Origin: Polychytrium aggregatum
Lineage: Eukaryota > Chytridiomycota > Chytridiomycetes > Polychytriales
Direction of reading: 5' to 3'
Assembly (NCBI RefSeq): GCF_025602895.1
Contig: NW_026516457.1
Span: forward strand, 1 to 38,981
Length of the DNA: 38,981 nt
Shown: positions 10,324 to 19,000 of the stretch, in pieces
Layout of the letters: each line of letters starts with the position of its first letter
Numbering within the stretch: position 1 is the stretch's first letter
Made by a program: the position numbers and the translations under genes
Notes under the pieces: generated by a model
The model's input: the letters and a program-made list of their open reading frames with translations, nothing else
The model's database searches: none
Told to the model about the DNA's origin: nothing

Positions 10324-10812
10324 CTTGTCTACCTGGACGCCGACAACATCAAGGTCCCCGAAGCCCAGTCAAAGAAGTTGTTGCCCAAGTACCGAGGACC
10401 GTTCAAGATAGCGGCCCGACCCAGTCCCCTCAACTACCTGTTGGACTTGCCACCTGGAAGCAAGCTCCATCCTGTCTTCCATGTGTCCAAGCTGCGTCGC
10501 CACACGACCCGCAGTCCAGCACAGTTCCCCGACGCCGACGAAGGTGTCCCGGACGACGCACCACTGGAAGACGACCTCGGACAATACTATACTCAAGAAT
10601 ATGAAGTCGAAAGGATCGTGAGGCACAAGAAAGTGGCTGATGGGTCACTTCGGTTTTATGTCAAGTGGGTTGGTTACCCACACTCGGGCAACACATGGCA
10701 AACACTGGAGGACTTGTCCCATGCACCCGAGGAGCTGAGTAAATACGGTAAACACCTCGAGGAGCCCCAAATAAAGAGCACACGCAGGGCTCCTCGCAGG
10801 AAGCCTTCTTAA
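10324..10812 (+). pseudogene. pol: TE-D integrase C-terminus with chromodomain (partial)
   Basis: 162 codons of an open frame that begins directly at the TE-C LTR edge with LVYLDADNIKV, the DNA-binding C-terminal region of a Ty3/gypsy integrase. It continues with KYRGPFKI (GPY/F module) and KLHPVFHVSKL. A chromodomain follows (YEVERIVRHKK, RFYVKWVGYP, NTWQTLEDL), which in chromoviruses directs integration to marked chromatin. It ends at 10810-10812, nine bases before the LTR. Everything upstream (RT, RNase H, integrase core) is absent. Confidence 0.85.
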
Positions 10813-10821
10813 GTGTGGGAG

Positions 10822-11130
10822 TGTAGGAGATGGTATCTCCGACGCTGTGCTGCGCGTACTGCGCGTACTGCGCGGCGCAGTGGGTCGTGACCTGTGCTGC
10901 GCTTTGCGTTTTCACGCACCGCAGGCAGGCCACCGCAGGGTATACCTGCGGGTTGCCCCCGTTCCCCCCGTTTGTCTGGAGTTCGGTTTTATCGTGAATA
11001 AACGTAAGTGCTCCCCGAGCTCACCCGTCCGCTAGAGTAGCCTAGCACCGCCCTGTTCTGCCCCGTCCTGTCTTGTCTTGTACCCCCTCCCTCCCCGTCT
11101 TGCCCCAACGTCCCAGTAGTGGACGTTACA
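10822..11130 (+). repeat. TE-D 3' LTR (309 bp)
   Basis: It begins TGTAGGAGAT after a purine-rich stretch and ends ACGTTACA, giving matching TGTA/TACA termini. It contains AATAAA at 10998-11003 and a short GCGCGTACT direct repeat near 10853-10870. The base after the LTR continues the Fanzor reading frame, which fixes the right boundary. The left copy and duplication are not present. Confidence 0.75.
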
Positions 11131-13344
11131 TCCCTTCCCCTGTTTCCAGGATGCATTCCCAAAGGCAATCACCACTTCGGTCTCCCTTGCTGCCTGGTCG
11201 ATGACTCGCTTGCACATCTCGTGGACGGTGCGCTGTCGCTTGCTGTGGAGATCGAGTCGCTTGAATCGCCGTCGCCGGGTCAGGCTGAAGTACAGCTGTT
11301 TGTCCAGCATGTCTCCATCGAACACATGGCGAATGTATCGCAGGAAGGGGGCCACCCCGGGGATCTTGGGACTTGGTGTGGTGCTCATCCAGTCCTGCAG
11401 ACCAAGGATCTTGTGGGTGCTCTGGATCCACTTGGTCGCCTGACTGGTGCCAGTTCGATGCTGGTACTCCTTGTTGGAGAACGACACGATCTTCTCGTTG
11501 GCGCGCTGTGCCTTGGTCACCTTGACACCGTCTTGCTCCTGGATGGATGGTTGACCGGGTGCTCGATTGACAGAGGTGAAGATCGATCCCACTCCAGGGT
11601 CGATCCCGATCCATGTGGTCCGAGAGTCGTCAATGGGACCGACTCTGGTCTGGATCTTCTGCTCGGGAGTGAGTGTGTTCACCTTGGTCTTGGGTACCGG
11701 CTTGGCATCGGGGCCCTTCTTCTCCAGGATCTTATATCTGAGTGTGGTGATCGAGCACCCGACCCCATCGGTGCTGATCTCGCAACCAAAGAGCTGCTTC
11801 CCCTCTTTCCTGGCACCAAAGAGTCTCGACTCCAGCTTGAAGGTCCTTCGCCAGAAGATCTCTTGTTTTGTGGTGCCATTGACCTTGGTCTTCAGGTCGT
11901 TCCACTTGAAACCAGTACCCTTCTGGGAACCAAGGAACTCCCACAATGCTTTGGTGTCGAGCTTGACATACTTGGCTCTGGCATCGCAGAGCGGGACCAA
12001 GGTGCACTGTGCTCGAGGGACGTTGTGTCGTTTCCTGGTCTGAGCAAGTCGGTCGGTCAATCGCTTGATTCGCTTCGTGTTGACGGTGACCTGCTTCTCC
12101 ACCTCCTCGTGCCGTTTGTGGAGTGCGTTGTATTGATCCGACTGCCTTCGTTCGATCGCGCGACACATCTCCTCGTTCAGTCGTCCACACTCTCCTTTCA
12201 GATCATCGGTATCCCTCACGAGCCTGGGGATGATTCTGTTTCGAATGGTCGCCACGAACAGTGTCTCCTTTCGGTGGGTCAGCCGAGAGACTTCACTGGC
12301 CAATACTGGTACGACTTTGTACAGGTCCTGTTGGCTTTTGTAGCGAAAGATGTAGAGCTGGTCGGCATGGTGGGCGAAGGATTTCCTCAGATCACCGAGG
12401 AGTGTATCGGAGAGGGGATTCTCCATCAGCTTCATACACTCATCGACGTGTGTATGTCGCTTGACATCCTTGGGAGCAATCAGGGCCAGATTGCAGAATC
12501 GGCGTAGAAGGGACCAATATCGATCGAGAATGTGGGTCTCGCAGTTGACTGCATAGGTCTTGACAGCCAATGTGAGGACCTGTGAACCAGTGCCCTTTGG
12601 GAGGGTTACAGGAGGTAGGGCACACGATCCACTCCATGTACTTCGATACAGCTCATAGGTGTCGAGGAGGTGCTTGTCTTCTTGGGTCGTGCCATTCTTG
12701 ACATCTGTAGCTCCGGTATGCACCATGTTGAAACACTTTCGAACGAACGAAGGGTCACTCGACGACACAGTGGGGATGGTGATGCCCTCGTCCAAGCATC
12801 GCCTGAGATGCAGCTCCAGGAGCCGAGATGCTTCGTACTGCACGTGTGTCATGGCCCGGACAGTCTCCTCAATCTTGTCGTGCAAGGCGCCGTTCTTGAT
12901 GATGGCGTCAAGAGTGCACTTGATGATCGAGTACTCGGCCTTGGCATACTCGTTTGGACCACAGTCGGGCTCGGTAGAGCTCCAGAGGGGGTTCTTTTTT
13001 GAACACAACGAGCTGCTGCTTCTGGCATGACCCTCTTCCCCACATGTGGTACATACAGGGACTTTTGGTGCAGGCATCTCGACCACGAGGGCCGGAACGG
13101 CGATGTCTTCACTGGACTCGTCTGGAGGGGGTGCTTGGCAAACGGCGCCAAAGGCAGACGCCGAGTCAGAAGGGGGGCCCAACTCGGTTCGGGCCTTGCA
13201 TTTCTTGGTGAATGGCTTGACGTGGTTGGTCAAACCACAGGCACGACATGATTTGATGACGGGTTTTTTGGCAGCAGGTGCGTCACTGGGTTGTCCAGGA
13301 TCTGGATTTGGGTCAGGCGGGGATTTTTTCTTGCGGGGAGCCAT
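11131..13344 (-). pseudogene. Fanzor (eukaryotic TnpB-family RNA-guided nuclease), C-terminus deleted
   Basis: About 738 codons from the ATG at 13344 (MAPRKKK) to the TE-D LTR edge. The N-terminus is basic and has two zinc knuckles of identical spacing, C-x2-C-x4-H-x7-C (residues 33-49 and 98-114). A long helical middle region follows. The RuvC-I motif WIGIDPGVGSIFTS has its catalytic Asp at about residue 582, and after a long insert typical of Fanzor1 comes EVVIAFGNASW near the break. The frame runs on to 11032 through the LTR, but those residues are not original. The RuvC-II glutamate, the zinc ribbon and the RuvC-III aspartate, known to follow in the family, are gone, so it should be inactive. 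The 3' guide-RNA region would also be lost. Confidence 0.8.
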
Positions 13345-13383
13345 CTGTCGCGATTTCGACACCCCGTTGATTCTACCTATAGG

Positions 13384-13457
13384 CAAGAAAAAACCAAGGG
13401 TGATTTTGACGCACTTTTTCGATGGTATGATTCACGCCCAGAAACGCATCGCGCGCT
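13384..13457 (+). repeat. Left inverted repeat of the Tc1/IS630 element
   Basis: 74 bp, read inward on the plus strand. Its inner end CATCGCGCGCT is within the last codons of the transposase. Confidence 0.6.
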
Positions 13458-14364
13458 CAATCAGCGGTGGGAAGACATCTGGAAGCACCCTCCGCACGGC
13501 GGACTCGAACAGGGTCACCATCCCGATCTTGAACCCCTCAGACGCATTCAGCGCTGCTGCCTTCCTGTACTGATGCTTCACAATCCCAAAGAAGTTCTCG
13601 ATGGGATTGAAGTCGGGCGAGGCAGGTGGGGTGAAGATCACTGACCATCCTCGGTGCTCGATGCAGTCCAGGACAGCCCTTGTCTTGTGCATGCTGACAT
13701 TGTCCATCACAATCACAGAGTCGTCTGGGAAGCTCGCTCGCTCAAAGAACTCGACCATCGAGTGTGTCTTGAATGATGTGGGGATGTACATGCGATGCAG
13801 CACACCAGAGTGATTGATGGCAAATGCAGCCGAGACAGACTTGTGTTTCATGTGATTGCGCTGGCGAAGCGGAGCACCCTTCGGTGAGTATCCGTAGAGA
13901 GGGAAAATGGATCTCCTGATCCCTGTCTCATCGACAAAAACGAATCGCCGCAGGTCGATGGAGCGGACCTGGTCCCTGAACTGTGCTACTCGCTCATCCA
14001 GTCGCTTGGACTTGTAGAGGTGTGTTGCCCTCTTGTGTGAGAGACCTGCTCGCTGGATGGCAGTGTGGCAGAGCGAGAGTGAAACTTTCCTCTGGAGGAT
14101 GGACTCGAGCTTGCATCGCAGCACAGGACCAGTCTGGAACGGGTCCTGTTCAATCAGGGTGCGAATGACTGGACATGCCTGCTCGAAGAAAGTGGATCTG
14201 CGAGCTGGGACCCGGGATGGGTCATCCAGCTTGCATCCTCGGTGCCATCGATGGATGGTGCTCTTGGATACACTGAATATGGAGGCGACCTTACGCAGGC
14301 TATGGATGAGGGCGTAGCATCGCAATGCGGCGGTGCGAAAGTCGGATGTGTGGCGAATGGTCAT
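13432..14364 (-). CDS. Tc1/IS630 family DDE transposase
   Basis: 310 residues from the ATG at 14364 (MTIRHTSDF); the upstream extension uses a TTG. The N-terminal helix-turn-helix (SLRKVASIFSVSKSTIHRW, residues 22-40) binds the inverted repeats. A second helical DNA-binding region follows. The catalytic core has VFVDETG (D145), IVMDNVSMHK (D221) and FNPIENFFG (E256), with 34 residues between the last two, the DD34E signature of Tc1-type enzymes that cut and paste at TA sites. No interruption is seen, so the enzyme could be active. No A-run promoter like that of the neighbouring virus-like genes precedes it. Confidence 0.88.
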   Translation of the reverse strand: MTIRHTSDFRTAALRCYALIHSLRKVASIFSVSKSTIHRWHRGCKLDDPSRVPARRSTFFEQACPVIRTLIEQDPFQTGPVLRCKLESILQRKVSLSLCHTAIQRAGLSHKRATHLYKSKRLDERVAQFRDQVRSIDLRRFVFVDETGIRRSIFPLYGYSPKGAPLRQRNHMKHKSVSAAFAINHSGVLHRMYIPTSFKTHSMVEFFERASFPDDSVIVMDNVSMHKTRAVLDCIEHRGWSVIFTPPASPDFNPIENFFGIVKHQYRKAAALNASEGFKIGMVTLFESAVRRVLPDVFPPLIERAMRFWA

Positions 14365-14368
14365 GGCC

Positions 14369-14438
14369 AGCGCGCGATGGTTTTGGGTAACAAAATATTC
14401 GATCAATGGTCAAAACCTGGGTGTCCCGTTTTTTATTG
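14369..14438 (-). repeat. Right inverted repeat of the Tc1/IS630 element
   Basis: 70 bp, read inward on the minus strand, with the same ordered blocks as the left repeat. It lies over the transposase leader and the last codons of the neighbouring gene. Confidence 0.6.
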
Positions 14439-15555
14439 GATTGGCTGTAAATGGGACTGCTGATACGGCGTTGCCAAAGAGTCCGTCGCTCACACTACTC
14501 CACGCATCAGACCCGGTAATGACACCACGGTCCTCGACGTTCAAGAGGATGACACTCAACCATTCAGTCTGCGTCTTGATTTTTGAAATACCATCGACTA
14601 TTTCACTCGGCGCTCGGTTCGACTTTGGACCACCAAAAGCCTCACCAAACGCCCGGATAACAAACAACCCCCATTGCTTTATAGATTGTCCATTGACACT
14701 ACTCTTGCCTTGTTTAACCACCACCGACTCTAGGTAGTTTGTGACAATCTCTGGCTTGTATATATCTGCCATAGTCAGCTTCCGTGTGGCAGTCGTTGTG
14801 AGGGCTTCGTGTGAGCTCGTTGCTGTGCGTGCCTCCTCAGTAATCCGAGGTCTGACGTAAAAGTTAACCACCAGAAAAGCGACATACGAAAATGCAACCC
14901 ACCAGTGATAGAGCTCATTTAGTTGTATTCTAAATATCGTCATTCTATCCCACGACGACTTGTCACTCAGTCTAGCGATCGTGTCAACAATGTTACGAAG
15001 CATACTGAATGGATACAGTGTCTGCCACCCGGTGTTTCCATCGTCATTTGGTAAGCGCGCTAAATTTTCAACAATCTTCTCTATGCCATCGGCACTCTTC
15101 GCAGTATCACTTTCACCGACTGATATGCTTTCATGGATACGTTTACAATGAGCGCGTAGTTCGGTATATAAGCGACGCACACGCTCCTCTCCGTGTTTGA
15201 GGCAATCGTTAGTTTGGTCCTCCACGACATCCCTAATGCATTCACTCGCTTCTCCGATAGCAGAAACAAGCTGATACACCGTATTCAATATGTCAATAGC
15301 TGTTTTTGCTTTCTGGAATCTGAGCGTACCTTTCTTAGCCGTCCGATTAACCTTCGGTGATGTCGCCGTTGGAGTGGTCGACATGTCATCTGCGAGAAGT
15401 GCTTGAATCCACTCACCACTCCGCTGTTGATTTTGATTCCGCTTGACTTTACTGCTTTTGGATAGCATAGAGCTCCATAGATACACATTCCACAAGCGAC
15501 AGTGTTCATACACCCTCTCGATCTCAGCGGTCGAAGCGTGCATCGATTGGTCCAT
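14410..15555 (-). CDS. Unrecognised virus-like membrane protein, 3' end altered by transposon
   Basis: 381 residues from the ATG at 15555, mostly helical and charged. There is one clear membrane segment in the second half (WWVAFSYVAFLVVNFYV) and two helical stretches before it. No family is recognised. The last roughly ten residues and the stop lie inside the inverted repeat of the Tc1/IS630 element, so the native C-terminus was replaced or slightly shortened by that insertion. An A7-T motif lies 29 nt upstream of the start. Base composition is visibly more AT-rich than in the retroelements. Confidence 0.65.
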   Translation of the reverse strand: MDQSMHASTAEIERVYEHCRLWNVYLWSSMLSKSSKVKRNQNQQRSGEWIQALLADDMSTTPTATSPKVNRTAKKGTLRFQKAKTAIDILNTVYQLVSAIGEASECIRDVVEDQTNDCLKHGEERVRRLYTELRAHCKRIHESISVGESDTAKSADGIEKIVENLARLPNDDGNTGWQTLYPFSMLRNIVDTIARLSDKSSWDRMTIFRIQLNELYHWWVAFSYVAFLVVNFYVRPRITEEARTATSSHEALTTTATRKLTMADIYKPEIVTNYLESVVVKQGKSSVNGQSIKQWGLFVIRAFGEAFGGPKSNRAPSEIVDGISKIKTQTEWLSVILLNVEDRGVITGSDAWSSVSDGLFGNAVSAVPFTANPIKNGTPRF

Positions 15556-15583
15556 TTGTCGGTCAGTTTGACATCAGAGTGTG

Positions 15584-15591
15584 ATTTTTTT
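15584..15591 (-). promoter_or_regulatory. A7-T motif before the gene starting at 15555
   Basis: Seven A then T on the minus strand, 29 nt upstream of the start codon. It is one of eight copies of a candidate viral promoter. Confidence 0.5.
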
Positions 15592-15602
15592 GGGCCAGAA
15601 AT

Positions 15603-16889
15603 TCATGGCCATAGGTACGATTCGCTGGTACTATCGAATATATCATCCTGTTCTTCGTAGACGTTCATTAGTTCCCTGTCCTCATCGTCCTCAAAGTAAT
15701 TCTTCTCCCACTTCGGAAGGAGCTTGCTCGACTTGATATTACTCGGGGAACTTTGGTAACTCGAAAGGTATGTCGAAAACGCTTGGTCCACAGAGTCCAG
15801 ACCCTGGGAAATTATTTTCAGAGTCGATACGAAATGTTTCGCCTTATCACGCCCCTCTTCGACTCTTCCGGACTTGAATTGCCAGTCAATAAAATCGATC
15901 AATGGGTCGACACACCACGTTTGGAATTCATTCCACTCTTCCACGGAGACGGTGGTATGTCCATCGTTGGATGAATTTTTTAGAGCATCAGAGTATTCGG
16001 AAATCACAGTGTCGATATAATAAGCCCACCAGTCTACCATGTTGAGTAAAGTGTCATTCGGTTGATCAATAAGATCTCGAGGACTCTCCCCCGCTATTTC
16101 CGTTACAGTGTTTATCGGTTGTAACCTATTATTTTTCAATTTCTCTCGAGTGTACGGTGGGCTGTAATCCAGGTCATCATCTAGTAAACTTGTGTCGATA
16201 GGTGTGGTTGGCGTCACCGGCTTGATTTTATCCTGAGTGGGTGTTGTGTCTCCGGATTGCGGTGTTACGGGTGCCCGCCGAACAGTAGAGGTTGACGACC
16301 TTAAACTAGCTGGTTCACTTGTCTGATCGTCATCATTTGATCCAGGGACTTGAGATTCAGTTTCACCCGACACTGGTGATGTGAAGTCAGGATCAACGGA
16401 CGCTGCTGCATTTGACACCTCATACATAGACACTATATCGCTGGTAGGAGTGATACGTTCATCACCTATTGGGGAATCGGGGAGCCGAGCGGTTCTCCCT
16501 ACCTTTAATTCAGAACTCGTCGCCTGGACATCTGACCCTTCCGAGCTTCCACTACCGCTTCCTGAATCACCTTCACCAGCACCCTTCAACTGAACCCTCG
16601 GGACTATTTCATCGGAAATCGCTTTGTTCAACTCCATTCCGCCTTCCTGGTGTGCTCTGAGGTTGGCCAAAGCATTGTCAAGTTCCTCTCGAACGTTCGG
16701 TGGTAGCGCCTTCAAGCACGCTCGAGTCTTTTGAATGATTTCATCGATTTGTGACTCGACAGGATCGTATTTCCTTTGCGACATGGACGACTTATGCTCC
16801 TGACCATATTCATCAGAAAAAAACATTCCTCTTCCACTCAAGTGGTCGATGTTGAAGGGGGGTTGTCTCCAAATTTGGCGATCAGACAC
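15603..16889 (-). CDS. Unrecognised acidic, low-complexity protein
   Basis: Up to 428 residues from the ATG at 16889 (MSDRQIWRQ); an internal ATG at about 16784 (MSQRKYDPVES) would give a protein some 35 residues shorter. The N-terminal part has a helical segment. A central low-complexity stretch is rich in Ser, Thr, Pro, Asp and Glu (GDSGSGSGSSEGSD). The C-terminal half is helical and acidic, ending EDDEDRELMNVYEEQDD. No membrane segment or known domain is seen. It is divergent from the gene at 17041 across a 151-bp spacer and is followed on the same strand by the 381-residue gene after 47 bp. Confidence 0.6.
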   Translation of the reverse strand: MSDRQIWRQPPFNIDHLSGRGMFFSDEYGQEHKSSMSQRKYDPVESQIDEIIQKTRACLKALPPNVREELDNALANLRAHQEGGMELNKAISDEIVPRVQLKGAGEGDSGSGSGSSEGSDVQATSSELKVGRTARLPDSPIGDERITPTSDIVSMYEVSNAAASVDPDFTSPVSGETESQVPGSNDDDQTSEPASLRSSTSTVRRAPVTPQSGDTTPTQDKIKPVTPTTPIDTSLLDDDLDYSPPYTREKLKNNRLQPINTVTEIAGESPRDLIDQPNDTLLNMVDWWAYYIDTVISEYSDALKNSSNDGHTTVSVEEWNEFQTWCVDPLIDFIDWQFKSGRVEEGRDKAKHFVSTLKIISQGLDSVDQAFSTYLSSYQSSPSNIKSSKLLPKWEKNYFEDDEDRELMNVYEEQDDIFDSTSESYLWP

Positions 16890-16986
16890 TGCCTCAAAAT
16901 GTCAAGAAGCCATTCGATATTGGCATTGGTAATGTCATCCGTCGTTGTTGTTTCCATTGTCTTTGGATTGGCTGTGTCTACTGAAC

Positions 16987-16994
16987 AAAAAAAT
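16987..16994 (+). promoter_or_regulatory. A7-T motif before the gene starting at 17041
   Basis: Seven A then T in the spacer between the divergent genes, 47 nt before the ATG at 17041. Confidence 0.5.
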
Positions 16995-17040
16995 TATCAC
17001 CATTCATCGAGCAAGGCAAGGAAGCTCTTGGAACCCAACC

Positions 17041-17532
17041 ATGCCCCAACGGTCCGAAACACTCTTTCACTTCACCGACTACCATGACCCCATGCATCAC
17101 CACGACTTTGAATACATCTCGCACCGCACCATCGACCCGAGCGACCATCCAGACAAATCACACATCTCCCTCGATCACGGCAACAACGTATCCCTGACCT
17201 ACAGAATCGGCGATCAGCGGTACACTCACATACTCGGCAAGGACATCCGGAATCGTAATGAACTGGTTGCCCATCACCCGTCACCCCCGTTCCGGGTTGC
17301 GATGCTGGTCAACAAACGATCGGGTGCCAGCGGTACCGTATCGATCCTATCCCTGATGAACGAGCTACTTGGTCCGAATGGCGATGCCCACGGCCAGAAC
17401 TACACCCTCAGAGACGTCTTCCCTTACATCATGCATCGCCTCGGCAAGCTCGGGAACATTAGGAACTACAAGATCATCGCCATGGACAGGACCCTCAACC
17501 GGTTCGTGTACGACGATCTCGAAAGGAATTAA
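17041..17532 (+). CDS. Unrecognised virus-like protein (163 aa)
   Basis: Starts at the ATG at 17041 (MPQRSETLF); the frame is open upstream to 16945 only via TTG. The N-terminal third is rich in His and Asp (DYHDPMHHHDFEYISH). The rest looks like a small mixed alpha/beta domain with VAMLVNKRSG and NYKIIAMDRTL strands. There is no signal peptide or membrane segment. I do not recognise the family. It lies 35 bp upstream of the DUF5759-like gene on the same strand and is preceded by an A7-T motif. Confidence 0.65.
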   Translation: MPQRSETLFHFTDYHDPMHHHDFEYISHRTIDPSDHPDKSHISLDHGNNVSLTYRIGDQRYTHILGKDIRNRNELVAHHPSPPFRVAMLVNKRSGASGTVSILSLMNELLGPNGDAHGQNYTLRDVFPYIMHRLGKLGNIRNYKIIAMDRTLNRFVYDDLERN

Positions 17533-17567
17533 TTCTCGACACCTGCTACCAGCGGTCGCTCCAGAAC

Positions 17568-18104
17568 ATGAACTTCGCCCAGCGTCTCAGAGGCTTTCAC
17601 GACACCGGCATCGAACTCAGGCGACGGCGATACCATGAGATCCTTGAGCTGTGCTGCCACGAAATGACCATGCGAGCCAGCAATGGCCTCTATATGTACT
17701 TTGAGGTACCATTGATGGTGGCAGGATGCCCCGCATACGACATCAATGAGTGTGTGGCCTATATCCAACAATCCCTCTGCTCCGAAGGCGTATCGTGTGA
17801 TCTCTTCATGCCTCCAAACATCCTCTTCATTTCATGGAGCGCCGACCACTCACCAGACCCAAAACCATCCACACAATCACTGACTGTGCCAACCCAGCCT
17901 CTACCACCAGCATCACCACCACCGCGCCAACTCGACAACGACCTCGAACTCGACATCAACCCCACGGACCCGGTCTCGACGATGAACTTCACCGTGGGTC
18001 TCATGCGGTCCAATCCTCGATACAACCATCTCTTTGACGAGAGTGGGACTCCAAGCAAGAAAAAAAACACAGGGAAAAGGACAAAGCATTCCCAGAATCA
18101 ATGA
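17568..18104 (+). CDS. DUF5759-like protein of nucleocytoplasmic large DNA viruses
   Basis: 178 residues. The first about 95 form a compact domain with a helical N-terminus (RRRRYHEILELCCHEM). The sequence then follows a pattern I associate with a small uncharacterised family widespread in giant viruses (DUF5759): FEVPLMVAGCPAYD, then a Cys and YIQQSL, then PPNILFISW. The C-terminal half is a Pro/Thr-rich linker ending in a basic tail. Function is unknown. Its stop overlaps the next start (ATGA at 18101-18104). The family name is from memory and not searched, but the G-x-P-x-YD and PN-LFISW signatures are distinctive. This is the strongest single pointer to a giant-virus origin. Confidence 0.65.
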   Translation: MNFAQRLRGFHDTGIELRRRRYHEILELCCHEMTMRASNGLYMYFEVPLMVAGCPAYDINECVAYIQQSLCSEGVSCDLFMPPNILFISWSADHSPDPKPSTQSLTVPTQPLPPASPPPRQLDNDLELDINPTDPVSTMNFTVGLMRSNPRYNHLFDESGTPSKKKNTGKRTKHSQNQ

Positions 18105-18358
18105 AGGATCCGGCATCTGCTTTCGAACCAGCTCTTGTTGCCATATGCGTCCTCCTCGGCCGCATCGGTGGTCGATTCATTGTCGACGACTTTGAAGTCA
18201 TGTGGTGCCACAACTTGTTCAGAACCAAAGTCGTAAAGGCGATTGTCGTCTTTGCGCTGGCATACGTCGGCTCCAGAAGCATAGCCGTGAGCACGCTGTT
18301 TGCAACCGCATACTTCATTCTTGGTCCTCGCTCTGCCATCGACGCCAACTCGACGTGC
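18101..18358 (+). pseudogene. Small membrane protein gene interrupted by TE-E
   Basis: The start overlaps the previous stop. 86 codons are present before the TE-E LTR, with two hydrophobic segments (ALVAICVLLGRIGG, and VVKAIVVFALAYV followed by TLFATAYFILG). The second resembles the hydrophobic hairpin of the 27167 protein, a pattern common in giant-virus membrane proteins. The frame runs six bases into the LTR to a TAG. Beyond the duplication CGTGC on the far side, the original frame would end five codons later at 24783-24785, so the insertion removed almost nothing and the product may still be made. Confidence 0.65.
18354..18358 (+). repeat. TE-E target-site duplication, left copy
   Basis: CGTGC directly before the LTR, repeated at 24763-24767 directly after the other LTR. 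Confidence 0.9.
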
Positions 18359-18902
18359 TGTTAGGGATAGCTTCTGCTTGTTCTCCACTTTGACTGCACA
18401 CTTGGCTGTTCTTTTGCCTTTCTGTTTGTTTGTGTGTAGCTTTGCAGTTCCCCTCCAATTTTCCGCCTTTTGCCTGCCATTTCCGCTCCTTCCGCACTTC
18501 CGTTTCCCCGCGCTGCTCCGCTTCCTTTGTCTTCTTCGCACGCGCCGGTTTGTTTGTGCACGCGCCTTGCTGCGATTGGTTGCAATTCGGCTGCCGGTCA
18601 TGTGTCCCACCACCGGTGACTCATGACCTGCCTGACCGCCCCGATCTCTTGTTCATCTCGCATGCATTTGCCCCAACCTTATACTTGACCAATCCGCTTC
18701 TTGGACGTTGAGTCACATTGCTTCGCCTTTGCACGTTTCTCCTGCCAGGTGCTTCGCTTTTGCTTGCGCCTCCCTCGCTTTGGTTCTCTGCCTGTCTCGG
18801 TGGTCCTTCTCGGCCCTCGTTCGTGCATCGCCCCCTTCGCCCTGCTCGATCGCCCACTTTTCCCTCCCTTGGCCGCCCTTCGCTGCCAAGTCCGGACTTG
18901 TC

Positions 18903-18953
18903 TATAAATAGCCTGACCCCCGCGATGTGTAGTCGAACCTCAGCGTTCAAAAT
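18903..18953 (+). promoter_or_regulatory. TE-E TATA box and self-primer
   Basis: TATAAAT at 18903-18909. AGCGTTCAAAAT at 18942-18953, 39 nt after the box, is the exact reverse complement of the 12 bases at 19152-19163 behind the LTR. This fits a transcript whose first bases act as primer, as in Tf1. Confidence 0.75.
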
Positions 18954-19000
18954 AGGACTAAATAAAGTGCCTTCTACTTTATTCTCTGAGTGTTCCTCAC

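Larger units (their letters stand above)
10323..11130 (+). mobile_element. TE-D: 3' end of another Ty3/gypsy chromovirus
   Basis: Plus-strand fragment with an integrase C-terminus, chromodomain and a 309-bp LTR, inserted in the 3' part of the Fanzor gene. The left part is missing at the TE-C junction. Its LTR has no resemblance to the TE-B LTR, so it is not the missing half of TE-B. Confidence 0.8.
13384..14438 (-). mobile_element. Tc1/IS630-type DNA transposon
   Basis: A transposase gene flanked by degenerate inverted repeats of about 70 bp. The blocks in the same order from both ends are CAAKAAAAAAC, TTTTGAC, TCGA, CCCA-AAAC and CATCGCGCGCT. The outermost edge is uncertain: TA dinucleotides lie at 13380-13381 and 14448-14449, but a clean TA duplication is not obvious. 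The transposon sits between Fanzor and the 381-residue gene, all on the minus strand. Confidence 0.65.

Noticed and set aside
3913..10327. Target-site duplication for TE-C
   Set aside because: acaag and ccttg do not match directly; the partial inverted similarity is not how retroelement duplications look.
11032..11130. C-terminal residues of the Fanzor frame
   Set aside because: This stretch is TE-D LTR sequence; the match to a Fanzor-like protein ends at 11131.
1047..11130. TE-B and TE-D as two halves of one element split by TE-C
   Set aside because: Their LTRs differ in length (580 versus 309 bp) and sequence, and the RT to integrase region would have to be missing.
11119..12507. 462-residue plus-strand open frame
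   Set aside because: It is the antisense of Fanzor; the minus frame has RuvC and zinc-knuckle motifs and this one has none.
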